Assembly: GCA_965214955.1 (NCBI GenBank)
Contig: CBDCCU010000009.1
Location: 496,001 to 560,000, forward strand
Reading direction: 5' to 3'
Source: Aliikangiella sp965214955
GTDB lineage: Bacteria; Pseudomonadota; Gammaproteobacteria; Enterobacterales; Kangiellaceae
Length of the DNA: 64,000 nucleotides
Shown: positions 51,745 through 59,973 of the stretch, piece by piece
Position numbering within the stretch: the first letter of the stretch is position 1
How the letters are laid out: each line of letters starts with the position of its first letter
Program-made: the position numbers and the translations under genes
The notes under the pieces: model-generated
Seen by the model: only the letters and a program-made list of their open reading frames with translations
What the model was told of the DNA's origin: nothing
The model's database searches: none

Positions 51745-52467
51745 ATGAAGCAATTGCTGATCGCATTATCAGGTAGTGTTCGTGACTTGTTGCCGATTGT
51801 TTTGGTTATTGTTTTCTTCCAAGTGGTTGTTATGCAGCAATCGCTCCCTAATACCCTCGATATTATCTTTGGCGCATTGCTGGTTGTTGCAGGTTTAACC
51901 TTGTTTATTCGCGGACTCGAAATGGGGTTATTTCCTATTGGTGAAGATATGGCTTATGCCTTTGCCACCAAAGGCAGCGTATTTTGGTTGCTCACTTTTG
52001 CCTTTGCGCTAGGATTTGGAACCACCATTGCCGAGCCGGCTTTAATTGCGGTTGGCAATGAGGCGGCAAAAGTGGCGGCGGTTGGCGGTATGATTGAAAA
52101 TACCGAAGCAGCACAAAAAAGCTATGCCACAGGGCTAAGGCTAACTGTGGCGTTTAGCGTTGGCTTTGCGATTTTAATTGGCGTTTTAAGAATATTAAAA
52201 GGCTGGCCCATTCATTATTTAATTATTGGCGGTTATGTCATGGTTGTGGTGGTTACTGGTTTTGCGCCAAAGGAAATAATTGGCATTGCTTATGATAGTG
52301 GCGGGGTAACCACATCAACCATCACTGTTCCGCTTGTTACTGCATTAGGTGTGGGATTAGCAAGTGCCATTAAAGGTCGTAACCCCATGATTGATGGTTT
52401 TGGTTTAATTGCTTTTGCTTCACTTACCCCAATGATTTTTGTAATGATTTACGGCATGGTGATTTAA
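51745..52467 (+). CDS. DUF1538 membrane protein (first of pair)
   Basis: Integral membrane protein of 240 residues with about six or seven hydrophobic segments. It shares with the next gene the motifs GTTIAEPALIAV (about residue 94) and AYDSGGVTTSTITVPLV (about 190), suggestive of re-entrant, substrate-handling loops in a repeated transporter fold. In some bacteria the two halves are one polypeptide. Function unknown. The next gene starts one base after its stop, followed by a PII-like and a CBS gene. AAAGGACG lies upstream of the ATG. Confidence 0.88.
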   Translation: MKQLLIALSGSVRDLLPIVLVIVFFQVVVMQQSLPNTLDIIFGALLVVAGLTLFIRGLEMGLFPIGEDMAYAFATKGSVFWLLTFAFALGFGTTIAEPALIAVGNEAAKVAAVGGMIENTEAAQKSYATGLRLTVAFSVGFAILIGVLRILKGWPIHYLIIGGYVMVVVVTGFAPKEIIGIAYDSGGVTTSTITVPLVTALGVGLASAIKGRNPMIDGFGLIAFASLTPMIFVMIYGMVI

Positions 52468-52468
52468 T

Positions 52469-53245
52469 ATGAGCTGGTTTGCCGAGTTTATTCAAGTATT
52501 TCTTGCAACCATTAAAGATGTGTTGCCTATTGCCGCCATTATTTTTGGCTTTCAGTTTTTTATTATTCGTAAGCCCATTAAAAACCCACAAAAAGTATTT
52601 ACTGGTTTTTTCTTAGTTATTTTAGGCTTGGCTTTATTTTTATTAGGCTTAGAAAAAGCGCTATTCCCTGTGGGCAAGCTTATGGCAGAGCAACTTACTG
52701 CGGGTGGCGAAGGTTATTTATGGGTATATTTATTTGCCTTTATGATTGGTGCAAGCACCACTATTGCCGAACCTTCATTAATTGCCGTGGCTATTAAGGC
52801 TAATCAGGTGTCTGGTGGTGCTATTGGTGTTTGGGGATTAAGGCTTTCGGTGGCATTAGGTGTGGCTATTGGTATTTCATTAGGCGCATGGCGAATAGTT
52901 GCAGGTTTACCCATTCATTGGTTTATTATTGCGGGCTATATCATTGTGATTATTCAAACCTTTTTAGCCCCCAAAACCATAGTACCACTGGCTTATGATA
53001 GTGGCGGGGTAACAACTTCGACAGTTACTGTGCCATTAGTTGCGGCGTTAGGATTAGGTTTGGCTGAAAATATTCCAGGTAGAAGTCCGTTACTTGATGG
53101 CTTTGGGTTAATTGCTTTTGCTAGTTTATTTCCTATGATTACAGTAATGGCCTATGCACAAATTTCTGAATATAAAGCCAAAAAGCAAATGCGTGAAAAA
53201 CTACGTGATAGATACTATCAAGAATTAGACAAATTAAAGAAGTAA
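52469..53245 (+). CDS. DUF1538 membrane protein (second of pair)
   Basis: Paralogue of the previous gene, 258 residues. It repeats STTIAEPSLIAV (about residue 93) and AYDSGGVTTSTVTVPLV (about 175), plus a shared GLIAFASLFPMI near the end. The C-terminal 25 residues are charged and cytoplasmic (KAKKQMREKLRDRYYQELDK), unlike the first copy. A heterodimer with the first protein is likely. About six or seven membrane segments. Confidence 0.88.
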   Translation: MSWFAEFIQVFLATIKDVLPIAAIIFGFQFFIIRKPIKNPQKVFTGFFLVILGLALFLLGLEKALFPVGKLMAEQLTAGGEGYLWVYLFAFMIGASTTIAEPSLIAVAIKANQVSGGAIGVWGLRLSVALGVAIGISLGAWRIVAGLPIHWFIIAGYIIVIIQTFLAPKTIVPLAYDSGGVTTSTVTVPLVAALGLGLAENIPGRSPLLDGFGLIAFASLFPMITVMAYAQISEYKAKKQMREKLRDRYYQELDKLKK

Positions 53246-53293
53246 TAACGGGTTAGCTAATGTTTAAAGCTAATCAAAAATAGGAGCAATAAA

Positions 53294-53644
53294 ATGCGAT
53301 TCAAATTACTGTTGGTGTTTGTTGAAGACAGCAAAACTGACGCAATTATCGAATGTGCGCGTGAGCAAGGTGCTACTGGCTCAACCATTATTAATAATGC
53401 GCGCGGTGAAGGCATTAACAAGCAGCAAACATTCTTTGGTTTGTCATTTGAAACCCAAAGAGATGTGATATTGTTTTTGGTAGAAGAACATTTAAGCCGC
53501 CATATTTTAGAAAGCATTGCCGAGGCTGGTGAGTTTGATACTAGGCCAGGCACTGGCATTGCAATACAGATCGATGTAGAAGATGCGGTAGGTGTTGCGC
53601 ATCAAGTGAAAGAGCTTACTGATAAAATTGAGGGGGAAATATGA
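53294..53644 (+). CDS. PII-like signalling protein
   Basis: A 116-residue protein with the ferredoxin-like pattern of PII proteins: RFKLLLVFVEDSKTDAIIEC, ATGSTIINNARGEG, FETQRDVILFLVEEHLSRHI and a C-terminal VEDAVGVAHQV. The canonical T-loop tyrosine and its motif are missing, so uridylylation as in GlnB is not expected. PII proteins commonly gate a membrane transporter encoded beside them; here the partners would be the DUF1538 pair. It overlaps the CBS gene by four bases. Confidence 0.8.
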   Translation: MRFKLLLVFVEDSKTDAIIECAREQGATGSTIINNARGEGINKQQTFFGLSFETQRDVILFLVEEHLSRHILESIAEAGEFDTRPGTGIAIQIDVEDAVGVAHQVKELTDKIEGEI

Positions 53645-54045
53645 GCCATAAAAAAATTACTTGCGCTAATGTAATGACTCAAGCCTTTGAAAAAGTAGAA
53701 GGTGTTTTAACCGTAGCAGATGCATTAAAAATAATGCGCGAAAAAAATATTAGCCAAGTTATTATTAAAAAAAGAGATGATAATGATGAGTTTGGCATGG
53801 TTCAGCTCTCTGATATTGCTAAGCATGTTATTGCCAAAGACAGAGCACCAGAGCGAGTGAATTTATATGAAATAATGGCTAAGCCTGTACTTGGCGTAAA
53901 TTGCACCATGGACATTAAATATTGTGCACGTTTATTTCATCAGTTTGGTTTGCAAGCAGCACCCGTTTTTGAAAATGGCGATATTGTGGGCATGGTAAGT
54001 TACCAAGATATTGTTTTAAGCTGGGTTGGCTATTTAAAAGATTAA
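53641..54045 (+). CDS. CBS-domain protein
   Basis: 134 residues made of two CBS motifs: CANVMTQAFEKVEGVLTVAD with ALKIMREKNISQVIIKK, and VNLYEIMAKPVLGVNCTMD with ARLFHQFGLQAAPVFENGD. CBS pairs bind adenine nucleotides and often control transport. The start ATG overlaps the PII-like stop (ATGA), so the two are translationally coupled. It ends the four-gene unit; the next gene converges, six bases away. Confidence 0.87.
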   Translation: MSHKKITCANVMTQAFEKVEGVLTVADALKIMREKNISQVIIKKRDDNDEFGMVQLSDIAKHVIAKDRAPERVNLYEIMAKPVLGVNCTMDIKYCARLFHQFGLQAAPVFENGDIVGMVSYQDIVLSWVGYLKD

Positions 54046-54051
54046 CCACTT

Positions 54052-54693
54052 TTATTTGTGTTTCCTTTGCACACCTTCGGGTAGTGTTTGTAAGCGTATC
54101 ATTTCTTCACTATTAAACGCTGCTGGATTATTAATATAGTCGAGCAGCATTTCAAAAGCATCTAATCCCCAAAAGTGCTGATTTGGATTTGCCGTATCAG
54201 TAAAAGTTGGAACACCAAAAATATTATTTTCTGCTGCTTGCTCGGTGTTGGTGATTAACTGTTTTTTAACATCAGTTTGCGAAACTAATTCTATTAAATT
54301 ATTGATGCATAGTTTTTCTTGTAAATGGTTAATTGCTTGGTTGGAATGAATATCTAAACCATAACGCCAAATACACTCAAAGATTATACCAATTACTTTA
54401 GGATCATTATTTAAAGCAATAGAAAGTCTAAGCGCACTTAAAGAGTTAAATGGATGAGCTGGAGGCATCTTATAATCAATGCCTAAATTTTTCGCTTTCC
54501 ATAAACAATGTTGATAAGTAAATAGTCGCTTAGGTGGTACTTCGGCAGGGCCAATATTTTTCCAGTGGTTAAGCAAGCCTGCTAATAATATAGGCTTATA
54601 CTCGATTTCTACATTCCGGGGTAGTTTATCAAACTGATTGAATTGCAGGTAAGCAAAAGGCGATATAAAGTCGAAGTACCAATTAAGTTTCAT
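54052..54693 (-). CDS. DsbA-fold oxidoreductase, 2-hydroxychromene-2-carboxylate isomerase family
   Basis: Thioredoxin-like fold with helical insert, 213 residues. The glutathione-site serine is in YFDFISPFAYLQF, and later blocks are MPPAHPFNSLSALRLSIAL, IFECIWRYGLDI and NIFGVPTFT with the cis-proline. The family includes NahD and kappa glutathione transferases. No aromatic degradation genes are nearby, so the substrate is unknown. Confidence 0.85.
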   Translation of the reverse strand: MKLNWYFDFISPFAYLQFNQFDKLPRNVEIEYKPILLAGLLNHWKNIGPAEVPPKRLFTYQHCLWKAKNLGIDYKMPPAHPFNSLSALRLSIALNNDPKVIGIIFECIWRYGLDIHSNQAINHLQEKLCINNLIELVSQTDVKKQLITNTEQAAENNIFGVPTFTDTANPNQHFWGLDAFEMLLDYINNPAAFNSEEMIRLQTLPEGVQRKHK

Positions 54694-54702
54694 AGGGTGA
54701 TC

Positions 54703-54999
54703 TTACGAGTTTTTTGCCGCTTGCTTAGCTTCAAAAGCCGCCATTTGTTCTGGTGTGGCTTTCGACTGAAATTTATCTTTCCATTCGCTATAGGGCATAC
54801 CATAAACTTTTTCGCGAGCTTGTTCATAATCAAGTTCTACTCCGCGCTCTTTAGCTTCTGCCACCATCCACTTTGATAAACAATTTCGGCAAAAATCCGC
54901 AAGGATCATTAGATCGATATTTTGCACATCTTTATTGTTATCAAGGTGAGAAAGTAAGCGGCGAAAAACGGCGGCTTCAATGGCTTGTTGTTGTTCCAT
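54703..54999 (-). CDS. DUF1244 family protein
   Basis: A 98-residue helical protein with the family core VQNIDLMILADFCRNCLSKW, in which CRNC is conserved, and YGMPYSEWKDKFQ. Function is not known; the cysteine pair could bind metal. It lies nine bases upstream of the DsbA-fold gene on the same strand and is probably co-transcribed. Confidence 0.9.
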   Translation of the reverse strand: MEQQQAIEAAVFRRLLSHLDNNKDVQNIDLMILADFCRNCLSKWMVAEAKERGVELDYEQAREKVYGMPYSEWKDKFQSKATPEQMAAFEAKQAAKNS

Positions 55000-55073
55000 A
55001 GTGGGTCAATTCTTTAGTGAGGATAAAAAAGTGATTATAGCAGTTTAAGCTTATGATAAAAGTGAAACTCAAA

Positions 55074-55532
55074 TTAGCGGTTATCGAAAGGACGCTTCAT
55101 TAAATATTCGTCAAAATCTTTTGCTAAGCCATCTTTAGTGATGGTTTGTAGGTGAAAGCCATAACGAGTAAAAAAGCCATGTGCTTGACCAGAAGTTTTA
55201 ATAAAAATATCAACATTGCCAATTTCTTGCAAAATAGCATTCATTCTATATTCAAGTAGTTGTGTGCCTAAACCTGCTTTATGTTTTGTGCCATCAACAA
55301 TTCCCCAGCGTAAATAGTAGCGATCTTCAGCTTTCCCCCAGCCTCCACAAGCGACAACTTTATTTTCGAGTAACCCTACCGAGTAATTGTTGCTATTAGT
55401 ATCTTGATTTAAGAATAACTCAAAATCGGCTACCTCTTCTTCGGCAAAATAACTTTGCATATTAGAGCGCAGCAATTCAATACATGGGTTAAAATGCAGG
55501 CTTTGATAAGGCACAAAGCGCACTGTTGACAT
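55074..55532 (-). CDS. GNAT family acetyltransferase
   Basis: 152 residues. N-terminal VRFVPYQSLHFNPCIELLRS, then NKVVACGGWGKAEDRYYLRW and the acetyl-CoA loop TKHKAGLGTQLLEYRM, and GFFTRYGFHLQTITKDGLA near the end. The acetyl-CoA signature is slightly degenerate (KxxAGLG). Substrate unknown. AAGGAGAT precedes the start. Confidence 0.83.
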   Translation of the reverse strand: MSTVRFVPYQSLHFNPCIELLRSNMQSYFAEEEVADFELFLNQDTNSNNYSVGLLENKVVACGGWGKAEDRYYLRWGIVDGTKHKAGLGTQLLEYRMNAILQEIGNVDIFIKTSGQAHGFFTRYGFHLQTITKDGLAKDFDEYLMKRPFDNR

Positions 55533-55658
55533 AGAAGATCTCCTTAAACTAATTATTTAAATAGTTTAGTGTATTATTGAATTAGGGCGGACATATCTGT
55601 TAAAACAATTGTTAGAATTTACGAATAAAAATTAACCGTTAGAACATAAGGCAATGCA

Positions 55659-56318
55659 ATGAAAAGCTGGAGCGACATTTTAGGCGAAGAAAAAAAACAA
55701 ACCTATTTTAAAGACACTATGACCTATGTTGCACAAAAACGAGCACAAGGTGTAACGGTTTATCCACCGCAAGAAGCTATTTTTAATGCCTTTAAAGCCA
55801 CACCTTTTGAGCAAATAAAAGTGGTTATTTTAGGGCAAGATCCTTATCACGGCCCTAACCAAGCCCACGGATTATGCTTTTCGGTTTTGCCTAATATTAA
55901 ATCACCACCATCACTGGTTAATATTTATAAAGAACTCGCACAAGATATTGAAGGTTTTGAAATTCCAAATCATGGCTACTTACAATCATGGGCAGAACAA
56001 GGTGTATTTTTACTTAATACGGTTCTAACGGTTGAACAAGGACAAGCGCATTCTCATAAGCATTTAGGTTGGGAGCAATTTACCGATAAAGTGGTGCAAG
56101 GCATTAGTGAGCATTCTAATAATGTAGTGTTTATGCTTTGGGGTTCTCACGCGCAAAAAAAAGGCGCCAATATTGATCAAGCCAAGCATTTAGTTTTAAA
56201 AGCTCCGCATCCATCACCATTGTCTGCGCATAGAGGTTTTTTGGGTTGTCAGCATTTTTCTAAGGCAAATGCGTACCTGGCAGATAAAGGAAAACAAATT
56301 ATTGATTGGTGTTTGTAA
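55659..56318 (+). CDS. ung: Uracil-DNA glycosylase, family 1
   Basis: Removes uracil from DNA. Catalytic Asp61 is in VILGQDPYHGPNQAHGLCFS, and His184 in APHPSPLSAHRGFLGC, both exact family motifs; the uracil-binding stretch VFLLNTVLTVEQGQAHSH is present. Length 219 is normal. Single gene. Confidence 0.98.
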   Translation: MKSWSDILGEEKKQTYFKDTMTYVAQKRAQGVTVYPPQEAIFNAFKATPFEQIKVVILGQDPYHGPNQAHGLCFSVLPNIKSPPSLVNIYKELAQDIEGFEIPNHGYLQSWAEQGVFLLNTVLTVEQGQAHSHKHLGWEQFTDKVVQGISEHSNNVVFMLWGSHAQKKGANIDQAKHLVLKAPHPSPLSAHRGFLGCQHFSKANAYLADKGKQIIDWCL

Positions 56319-56396
56319 ATAAAAAGATAGCGCATATTTTTTGTAGAAATATTGTGGATTAATTTTTTGAATAAATGATAACTAAGAGGTTACAAA

Positions 56397-56594
56397 ATGA
56401 AAATATTAAAAGTTGCGGGTTTATACTTTTTGGGATTCTTTGTCTCATTATTACTATTAGAACAAGTGGAAGTTTGGATTAGCTTTATTGAATCACCGTA
56501 TAAAAATATTGAAGATATTGTTTATGGTTCATTATATTTTACGGTTTTCTTTACACTATTTGATCAATATGTTTTTAAAAAGCTTTTAAAGTAG
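56397..56594 (+). CDS. Small two-segment membrane protein, unknown
   Basis: 65 residues with two hydrophobic segments (VAGLYFLGFFVSLLLL and VYGSLYFTVFFTLFDQYVF). AAGAGGTTAC lies before the ATG. It has no recognised family. It ends about 40 bases before the left end of an IS30-family element, which did not cut it. Confidence 0.55.
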   Translation: MKILKVAGLYFLGFFVSLLLLEQVEVWISFIESPYKNIEDIVYGSLYFTVFFTLFDQYVFKKLLK

Positions 56595-56634
56595 TTTTAA
56601 ATATACCTTAGTATGATTTTGGCTACTGGTGTTC

Positions 56635-57728
56635 CTGAATTCAACACCAAAGTGCACCATAGAGATTAGAACATAACGACATCAGCTGTTAGTGTTTGGT
56701 TTGCAGACTAAACATTAATAGAGAGGTCGTTATGTCCTATAGCCATATTACACAAAGAGAAAGATATGTCATCTTTCATTTATATATTTCAGGTTACAGT
56801 TTTCGGGAAATTGGTCGTCGTTTATTGCGTTCACACTCAACCATTTCAAGAGAAATAAAAAGAAACCAGAACAAATTATCAAAATACCATTATAGCTTTT
56901 CTCACCGCTATTGCATTGCCCGAAAAAAACTAGCAAGGCACCAAAGGTGCTTAAATAATAAAAAGCTTGTTCGTTATGTTATTGCACGACTCAAGAAAAA
57001 TTGGTCGCCTCAGCAAATATCAAATCGACTGAAACTCAAGTATGCTGATAATTTAAATATGCGAGTCAGTACTGAAACAATATATCAATGGGTTTATCAA
57101 CAAAAAATAGCACTTCCCCAGTCATTTCAGTGCTTAAGAGCACAAAGAGCCAAGCGTAAAAAGCGTCGTAAAAGCAAGAATGATTCAGGGGTAATTGCCG
57201 CGCGTAAAATGATAAATACTCGCCCTTTGGCTGTTGCTGGTAAGCGACGTTATGGGGATTGGGAGGGCGACACTATCATTGGTCAACAAGGAACAGGGGC
57301 TATTGTGACTCATGTGGAAAGGAAAAGCTTATATCTCATTGCAGGCAAGTTACCGAGCAAACATGCCAAGCCATTATCAAAAGTAACCGCTCAGAAGTTT
57401 AGGAAAATTCCTAAATATTTAAGAAAAACATTAACGGTTGATAATGGTAGTGAATTTGCTGATTTTAAAACGATTGAGAAAAAGTCAAAGATTGATGTTT
57501 ATTTTGCAGAGCCTTATTCACCATGGCAAAGAGGGTGTAATGAAAATATCAATGGATTATTAAGGCAATATTTTCCTAAAGGGAGTGATTTTACAAATTA
57601 TAGTGATAAAGATGTTGAAATTGCGGTAAGAGAAATCAATAATCGACCAAGGAAAACTTTAAACTACCGAACACCTGCTGAAGTGATGCGTGATGTAAGA
57701 AAACGGTGCGCTTTGGAGTAGAATTCAG
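56635..57728 (+). mobile_element. IS30-family insertion sequence
   Basis: Terminal inverted repeats of 24 bases, CTGAATTCAACACCAAAGTG plus CACC at 56635-56658 and its counterpart at 57705-57728, agree at 21 positions. The 1094-bp length and single transposase frame fit IS30. The right repeat overlaps the 3' end of the transposase gene. A short target duplication was not evident. Confidence 0.88.
56732..57721 (+). CDS. IS30-family transposase
   Basis: DDE transposase. ATG 56732 is preferred, as AGAGAGGTCGTT precedes it and the protein then begins with the family helix-turn-helix (THITQRERYVIF-like start, YSFREIGRRLLRSHSTISRE). Catalytic blocks: GDWEGDTIIGQ, TVDNGSEFADF and QRGCNENINGLLRQYFPKGS, i.e. 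the D-D-E triad is complete. It appears intact, 329 residues. IS30 elements favour palindromic targets. Confidence 0.93.
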   Translation: MSYSHITQRERYVIFHLYISGYSFREIGRRLLRSHSTISREIKRNQNKLSKYHYSFSHRYCIARKKLARHQRCLNNKKLVRYVIARLKKNWSPQQISNRLKLKYADNLNMRVSTETIYQWVYQQKIALPQSFQCLRAQRAKRKKRRKSKNDSGVIAARKMINTRPLAVAGKRRYGDWEGDTIIGQQGTGAIVTHVERKSLYLIAGKLPSKHAKPLSKVTAQKFRKIPKYLRKTLTVDNGSEFADFKTIEKKSKIDVYFAEPYSPWQRGCNENINGLLRQYFPKGSDFTNYSDKDVEIAVREINNRPRKTLNYRTPAEVMRDVRKRCALE

Positions 57729-57781
57729 CGTTTTATTTCATCAGAAAATAGTAATGGTTAGGGGCTAGTGTCTTATTAATA

Positions 57782-57956
57782 TAAACACCCTTCGACAAGC
57801 TCAGGGTGAATGGAGGAGTTTAGTGTAAATACTCTTCGACAAACTTAGGATGAGCGGAGGGGGTTAGTGTAAATACTCTTCGACAAACTTAGGATGAGCG
57901 GAATGGGTTAGTGTAAATACCCTTCGACAGGCTCAGGGTGAGCGGAGGAGTTAGCG
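57782..57956. repeat. Four tandem 44-bp units with a TTCGACAAGCTCAGG core
   Basis: The units at 57782, 57826, 57870 and 57914 share TAAATACYCTTCGACAAACT followed by RGGRTGAGCGGAG and GTTAGTG. The first and last keep CCTTCGACAAGCTCAGGGT; the middle two have the same substitutions. A single inverted core (CCCTGAGCTTGTCGAAGGG) lies at 58043-58061. The core is a widespread bacterial REP-like sequence. Confidence 0.92.
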
Positions 57957-58180
57957 TAAATATTTTGAGTTATCTAAGAGGTAAAATTAAACCTAAATTC
58001 AGCTTATTTTTAGGGGTTAAATCCAAACTTAAACACCGTTCCCCCTGAGCTTGTCGAAGGGTAAAAAATATGCGTATAAGAAATCCTCAATTCATCATCT
58101 ATACAGTATAAAAAGCTTGTCTAACACAGCGAAAAGATAGACGATTTTCACTATCAATTTATTTTAAAGAAAAATAGAGT

Positions 58181-58360
58181 ATGTTTGAAAGATTAAAGCT
58201 GATTAGCTTACAGGTTGTCTGTACTTTAGCAGTGAGTTTGCCGATTATTATTTTTTGTGCGGATGTATTAAAAGGATCGGAAGCTCAAATAGAAATTGTT
58301 GGGGCTATGGTTTTGGGATTGTCATACCTTATGTTTGCTTATATTTTTAGACGAAAATAG
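58181..58360 (+). CDS. Small membrane protein, unknown
   Basis: A 59-residue open frame with two hydrophobic segments (VVCTLAVSLPIIIFCADVL and EIVGAMVLGLSYLMFAYIF) and a basic end (RRK). AAAGAAAAATAGAGT precedes the ATG. It lies between two insertion sequences and ends 19 bases before the IS256 element. No known family. Confidence 0.5.
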   Translation: MFERLKLISLQVVCTLAVSLPIIIFCADVLKGSEAQIEIVGAMVLGLSYLMFAYIFRRK

Positions 58361-58379
58361 ATATAGAAAATTATTTGAA

Positions 58380-59673
58380 GAGACCGTTTAGAATTCTGTG
58401 TCAGTTAAAAGCTAAATATCTAAAACGTCGTCAAGACGACCTTCAAAATAAATAGCCAGTTGCGACAATGTCAAATTCCAATTTTGGATTGGCATTGTCC
58501 ATTTCTTCGTCATATTCCCAATGCCAGAATACAGTAATTTTAGCAGACTATTTTCATTAGGAAATGCGCCTTTGGTTTTGGTGAGCTTTCTAAACTGGCG
58601 GTGCACCGATTCAATTGCATTGGTCGTGTAAATAACTTTGCGTATTGGCTCTGGATATTTAAAGAAAACCGACAAGTTATCCCACTTTCTGCGCCAGGAT
58701 TTGAGCACAATAGGATATTGTTTGCCCCATTTAGTTTCTAACTCATCGAGCGCTTGCTCAGCCGCTTGTTTGGAAACAGCACGATAAACCGGTTTTAAGT
58801 CAGCCATAAAAGCCTTTTGATTTTTTGAAGCCACATATTTCATCGAGTTGCGAATTTGATGAATAATGCAAAGTTGTACTTCGGTATTAGGATAGCAACT
58901 ATTAATCGTTTCAGGAAAGCCTGTTAGACCATCTACGCAGGCAATGAGAATGTCTTGAACGCCACGATGGCTCATGTCGGTTAGCACAGATAACCAGAAA
59001 TTAGCGCCTTCATTTTCTGATAAGTAAAGCCCTAATATCTCTTTTGTGCCATCAAGTTTTAGTCCGAGAACGGTATAGATGGCCTTGCTAACATAGCGTC
59101 CTTGGTCTTTCACTTTATAATGAATGGCATCGAGCCAAACAAAAGGATAGTGGCTTTCTAATGGCCGTTGTTGCCAGTTTTTAAGCTCAGGAATAAGCTT
59201 ATCGGTAATATTGCTGAGTGTTGCAGTGGATATGTTGACACCATACAAATCGGTCAAATTTTGTGTAATATCTCGGTAACTCATACCATGAGAAAAAAGT
59301 GAAAGTATTTTCGTTTCGATTTCATCGGTGAGCGTTGTTTGATGCTTTTTAATGATTTTCGGCTCAAAACTACCTGCGCGATCACGAGGCGTATTGAGCT
59401 CAAAATTACCATGAGAAGACTTAATTGTTTTGGCTGTCGTGCCATTCTTACGATTCGGTTGCTCATCATCGTCTAAATGAGCAACTAGCTCAGCATTGAG
59501 AGCCGCTTCAGTCAGCTGTTTAATCAATGGAGTAAGCACTCCACCTTTACCGGTTATTGGTTTACCTGACTGTAACTCTTTTAATGCTTTTTCTAAATCA
59601 AATGATTTATCCATAATATGTCATTCCTCTTTTTAAGAGTTTAGTTGAATGACACAGAATTTCTAACACTCCC
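58380..59673 (-). mobile_element. IS256-family insertion sequence with target duplication
   Basis: The 1294-bp element has imperfect 24-base inverted ends sharing AATTCTGTGTCA (58380-58403 and 59650-59673). It is flanked on both sides by TATTTGAA (58372-58379 and 59674-59681), an 8-bp target duplication, the size expected for IS256. This shows a recent, intact insertion. Confidence 0.92.
58412..59614 (-). CDS. IS256-family (mutator) transposase
   Basis: 400 residues, normal for the family. DDE residues lie in FVWLDAIHYKVKDQGRYVSK, ILIACVDGLTGFPETINSCY with QLCIIHQIRNSMKYVASK, and TTNAIESVHRQFRKLTKTKG. The N-terminal GGVLTPLIKQLTEAALNAEL is standard. It fills the IS256 element and looks functional. 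Confidence 0.95.
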   Translation of the reverse strand: MDKSFDLEKALKELQSGKPITGKGGVLTPLIKQLTEAALNAELVAHLDDDEQPNRKNGTTAKTIKSSHGNFELNTPRDRAGSFEPKIIKKHQTTLTDEIETKILSLFSHGMSYRDITQNLTDLYGVNISTATLSNITDKLIPELKNWQQRPLESHYPFVWLDAIHYKVKDQGRYVSKAIYTVLGLKLDGTKEILGLYLSENEGANFWLSVLTDMSHRGVQDILIACVDGLTGFPETINSCYPNTEVQLCIIHQIRNSMKYVASKNQKAFMADLKPVYRAVSKQAAEQALDELETKWGKQYPIVLKSWRRKWDNLSVFFKYPEPIRKVIYTTNAIESVHRQFRKLTKTKGAFPNENSLLKLLYSGIGNMTKKWTMPIQNWNLTLSQLAIYFEGRLDDVLDI

Positions 59674-59748
59674 TATTTGAATTTGACTACTTTAAGAAAA
59701 ATTTTGAAATTAATCCATTCTACCAATCATCAAAGTCGTTAGAGCTAA

Positions 59749-59865
59749 ATGGTATTTAAACTGACTAATCTTATTGACCTAGATCATTTACTCATACAGC
59801 AATACCCATTAAGTTTTTTAGGCAAATTAGCATTAGTTGGCCACTTTACTCCATACCTCTTATAA
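59749..59865 (+). other. Possible leader reading frame upstream of the tyrosine phenol-lyase gene
   Basis: A 38-codon frame (MVFKLTNLIDLDHLL to GHFTPYLL) lies in the leader, where tnaC lies in tryptophanase operons. It contains Tyr at positions 19 and 36 but no tryptophan. AGAG six bases before the ATG could serve as a weak ribosome site. It could equally be a chance frame. Confidence 0.25.
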
Positions 59866-59888
59866 GAGATCAGTGAAGGGATGAAATG

Positions 59889-59906
59889 CCACAGTATTTA
59901 CTGTGG
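59889..59906. promoter_or_regulatory. 18-bp palindrome upstream of the tyrosine phenol-lyase gene
   Basis: CCACAGTATTTACTGTGG is a perfect inverted repeat with its centre 77 bases before the start codon. A related inverted half (ACCACAGT) lies at 59934. It does not fit the TyrR box. It may be an operator for an unknown regulator. CTCTTATAAGAG at 59857-59868 is a second perfect palindrome. Confidence 0.5.
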
Positions 59907-59973
59907 TGATCTCAACATTTATACACTGATTTACCACAGTTACCTTTTATTATTTAAACAATGAGGTGTACTC

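Noticed and set aside
57782..57956. CRISPR array
   Set aside because: The four units are contiguous 44-bp tandem repeats without unique spacers, and no cas gene is near.
59889..59906. TyrR box
   Set aside because: CCACAGTATTTACTGTGG does not match TGTAAA-N6-TTTACA.
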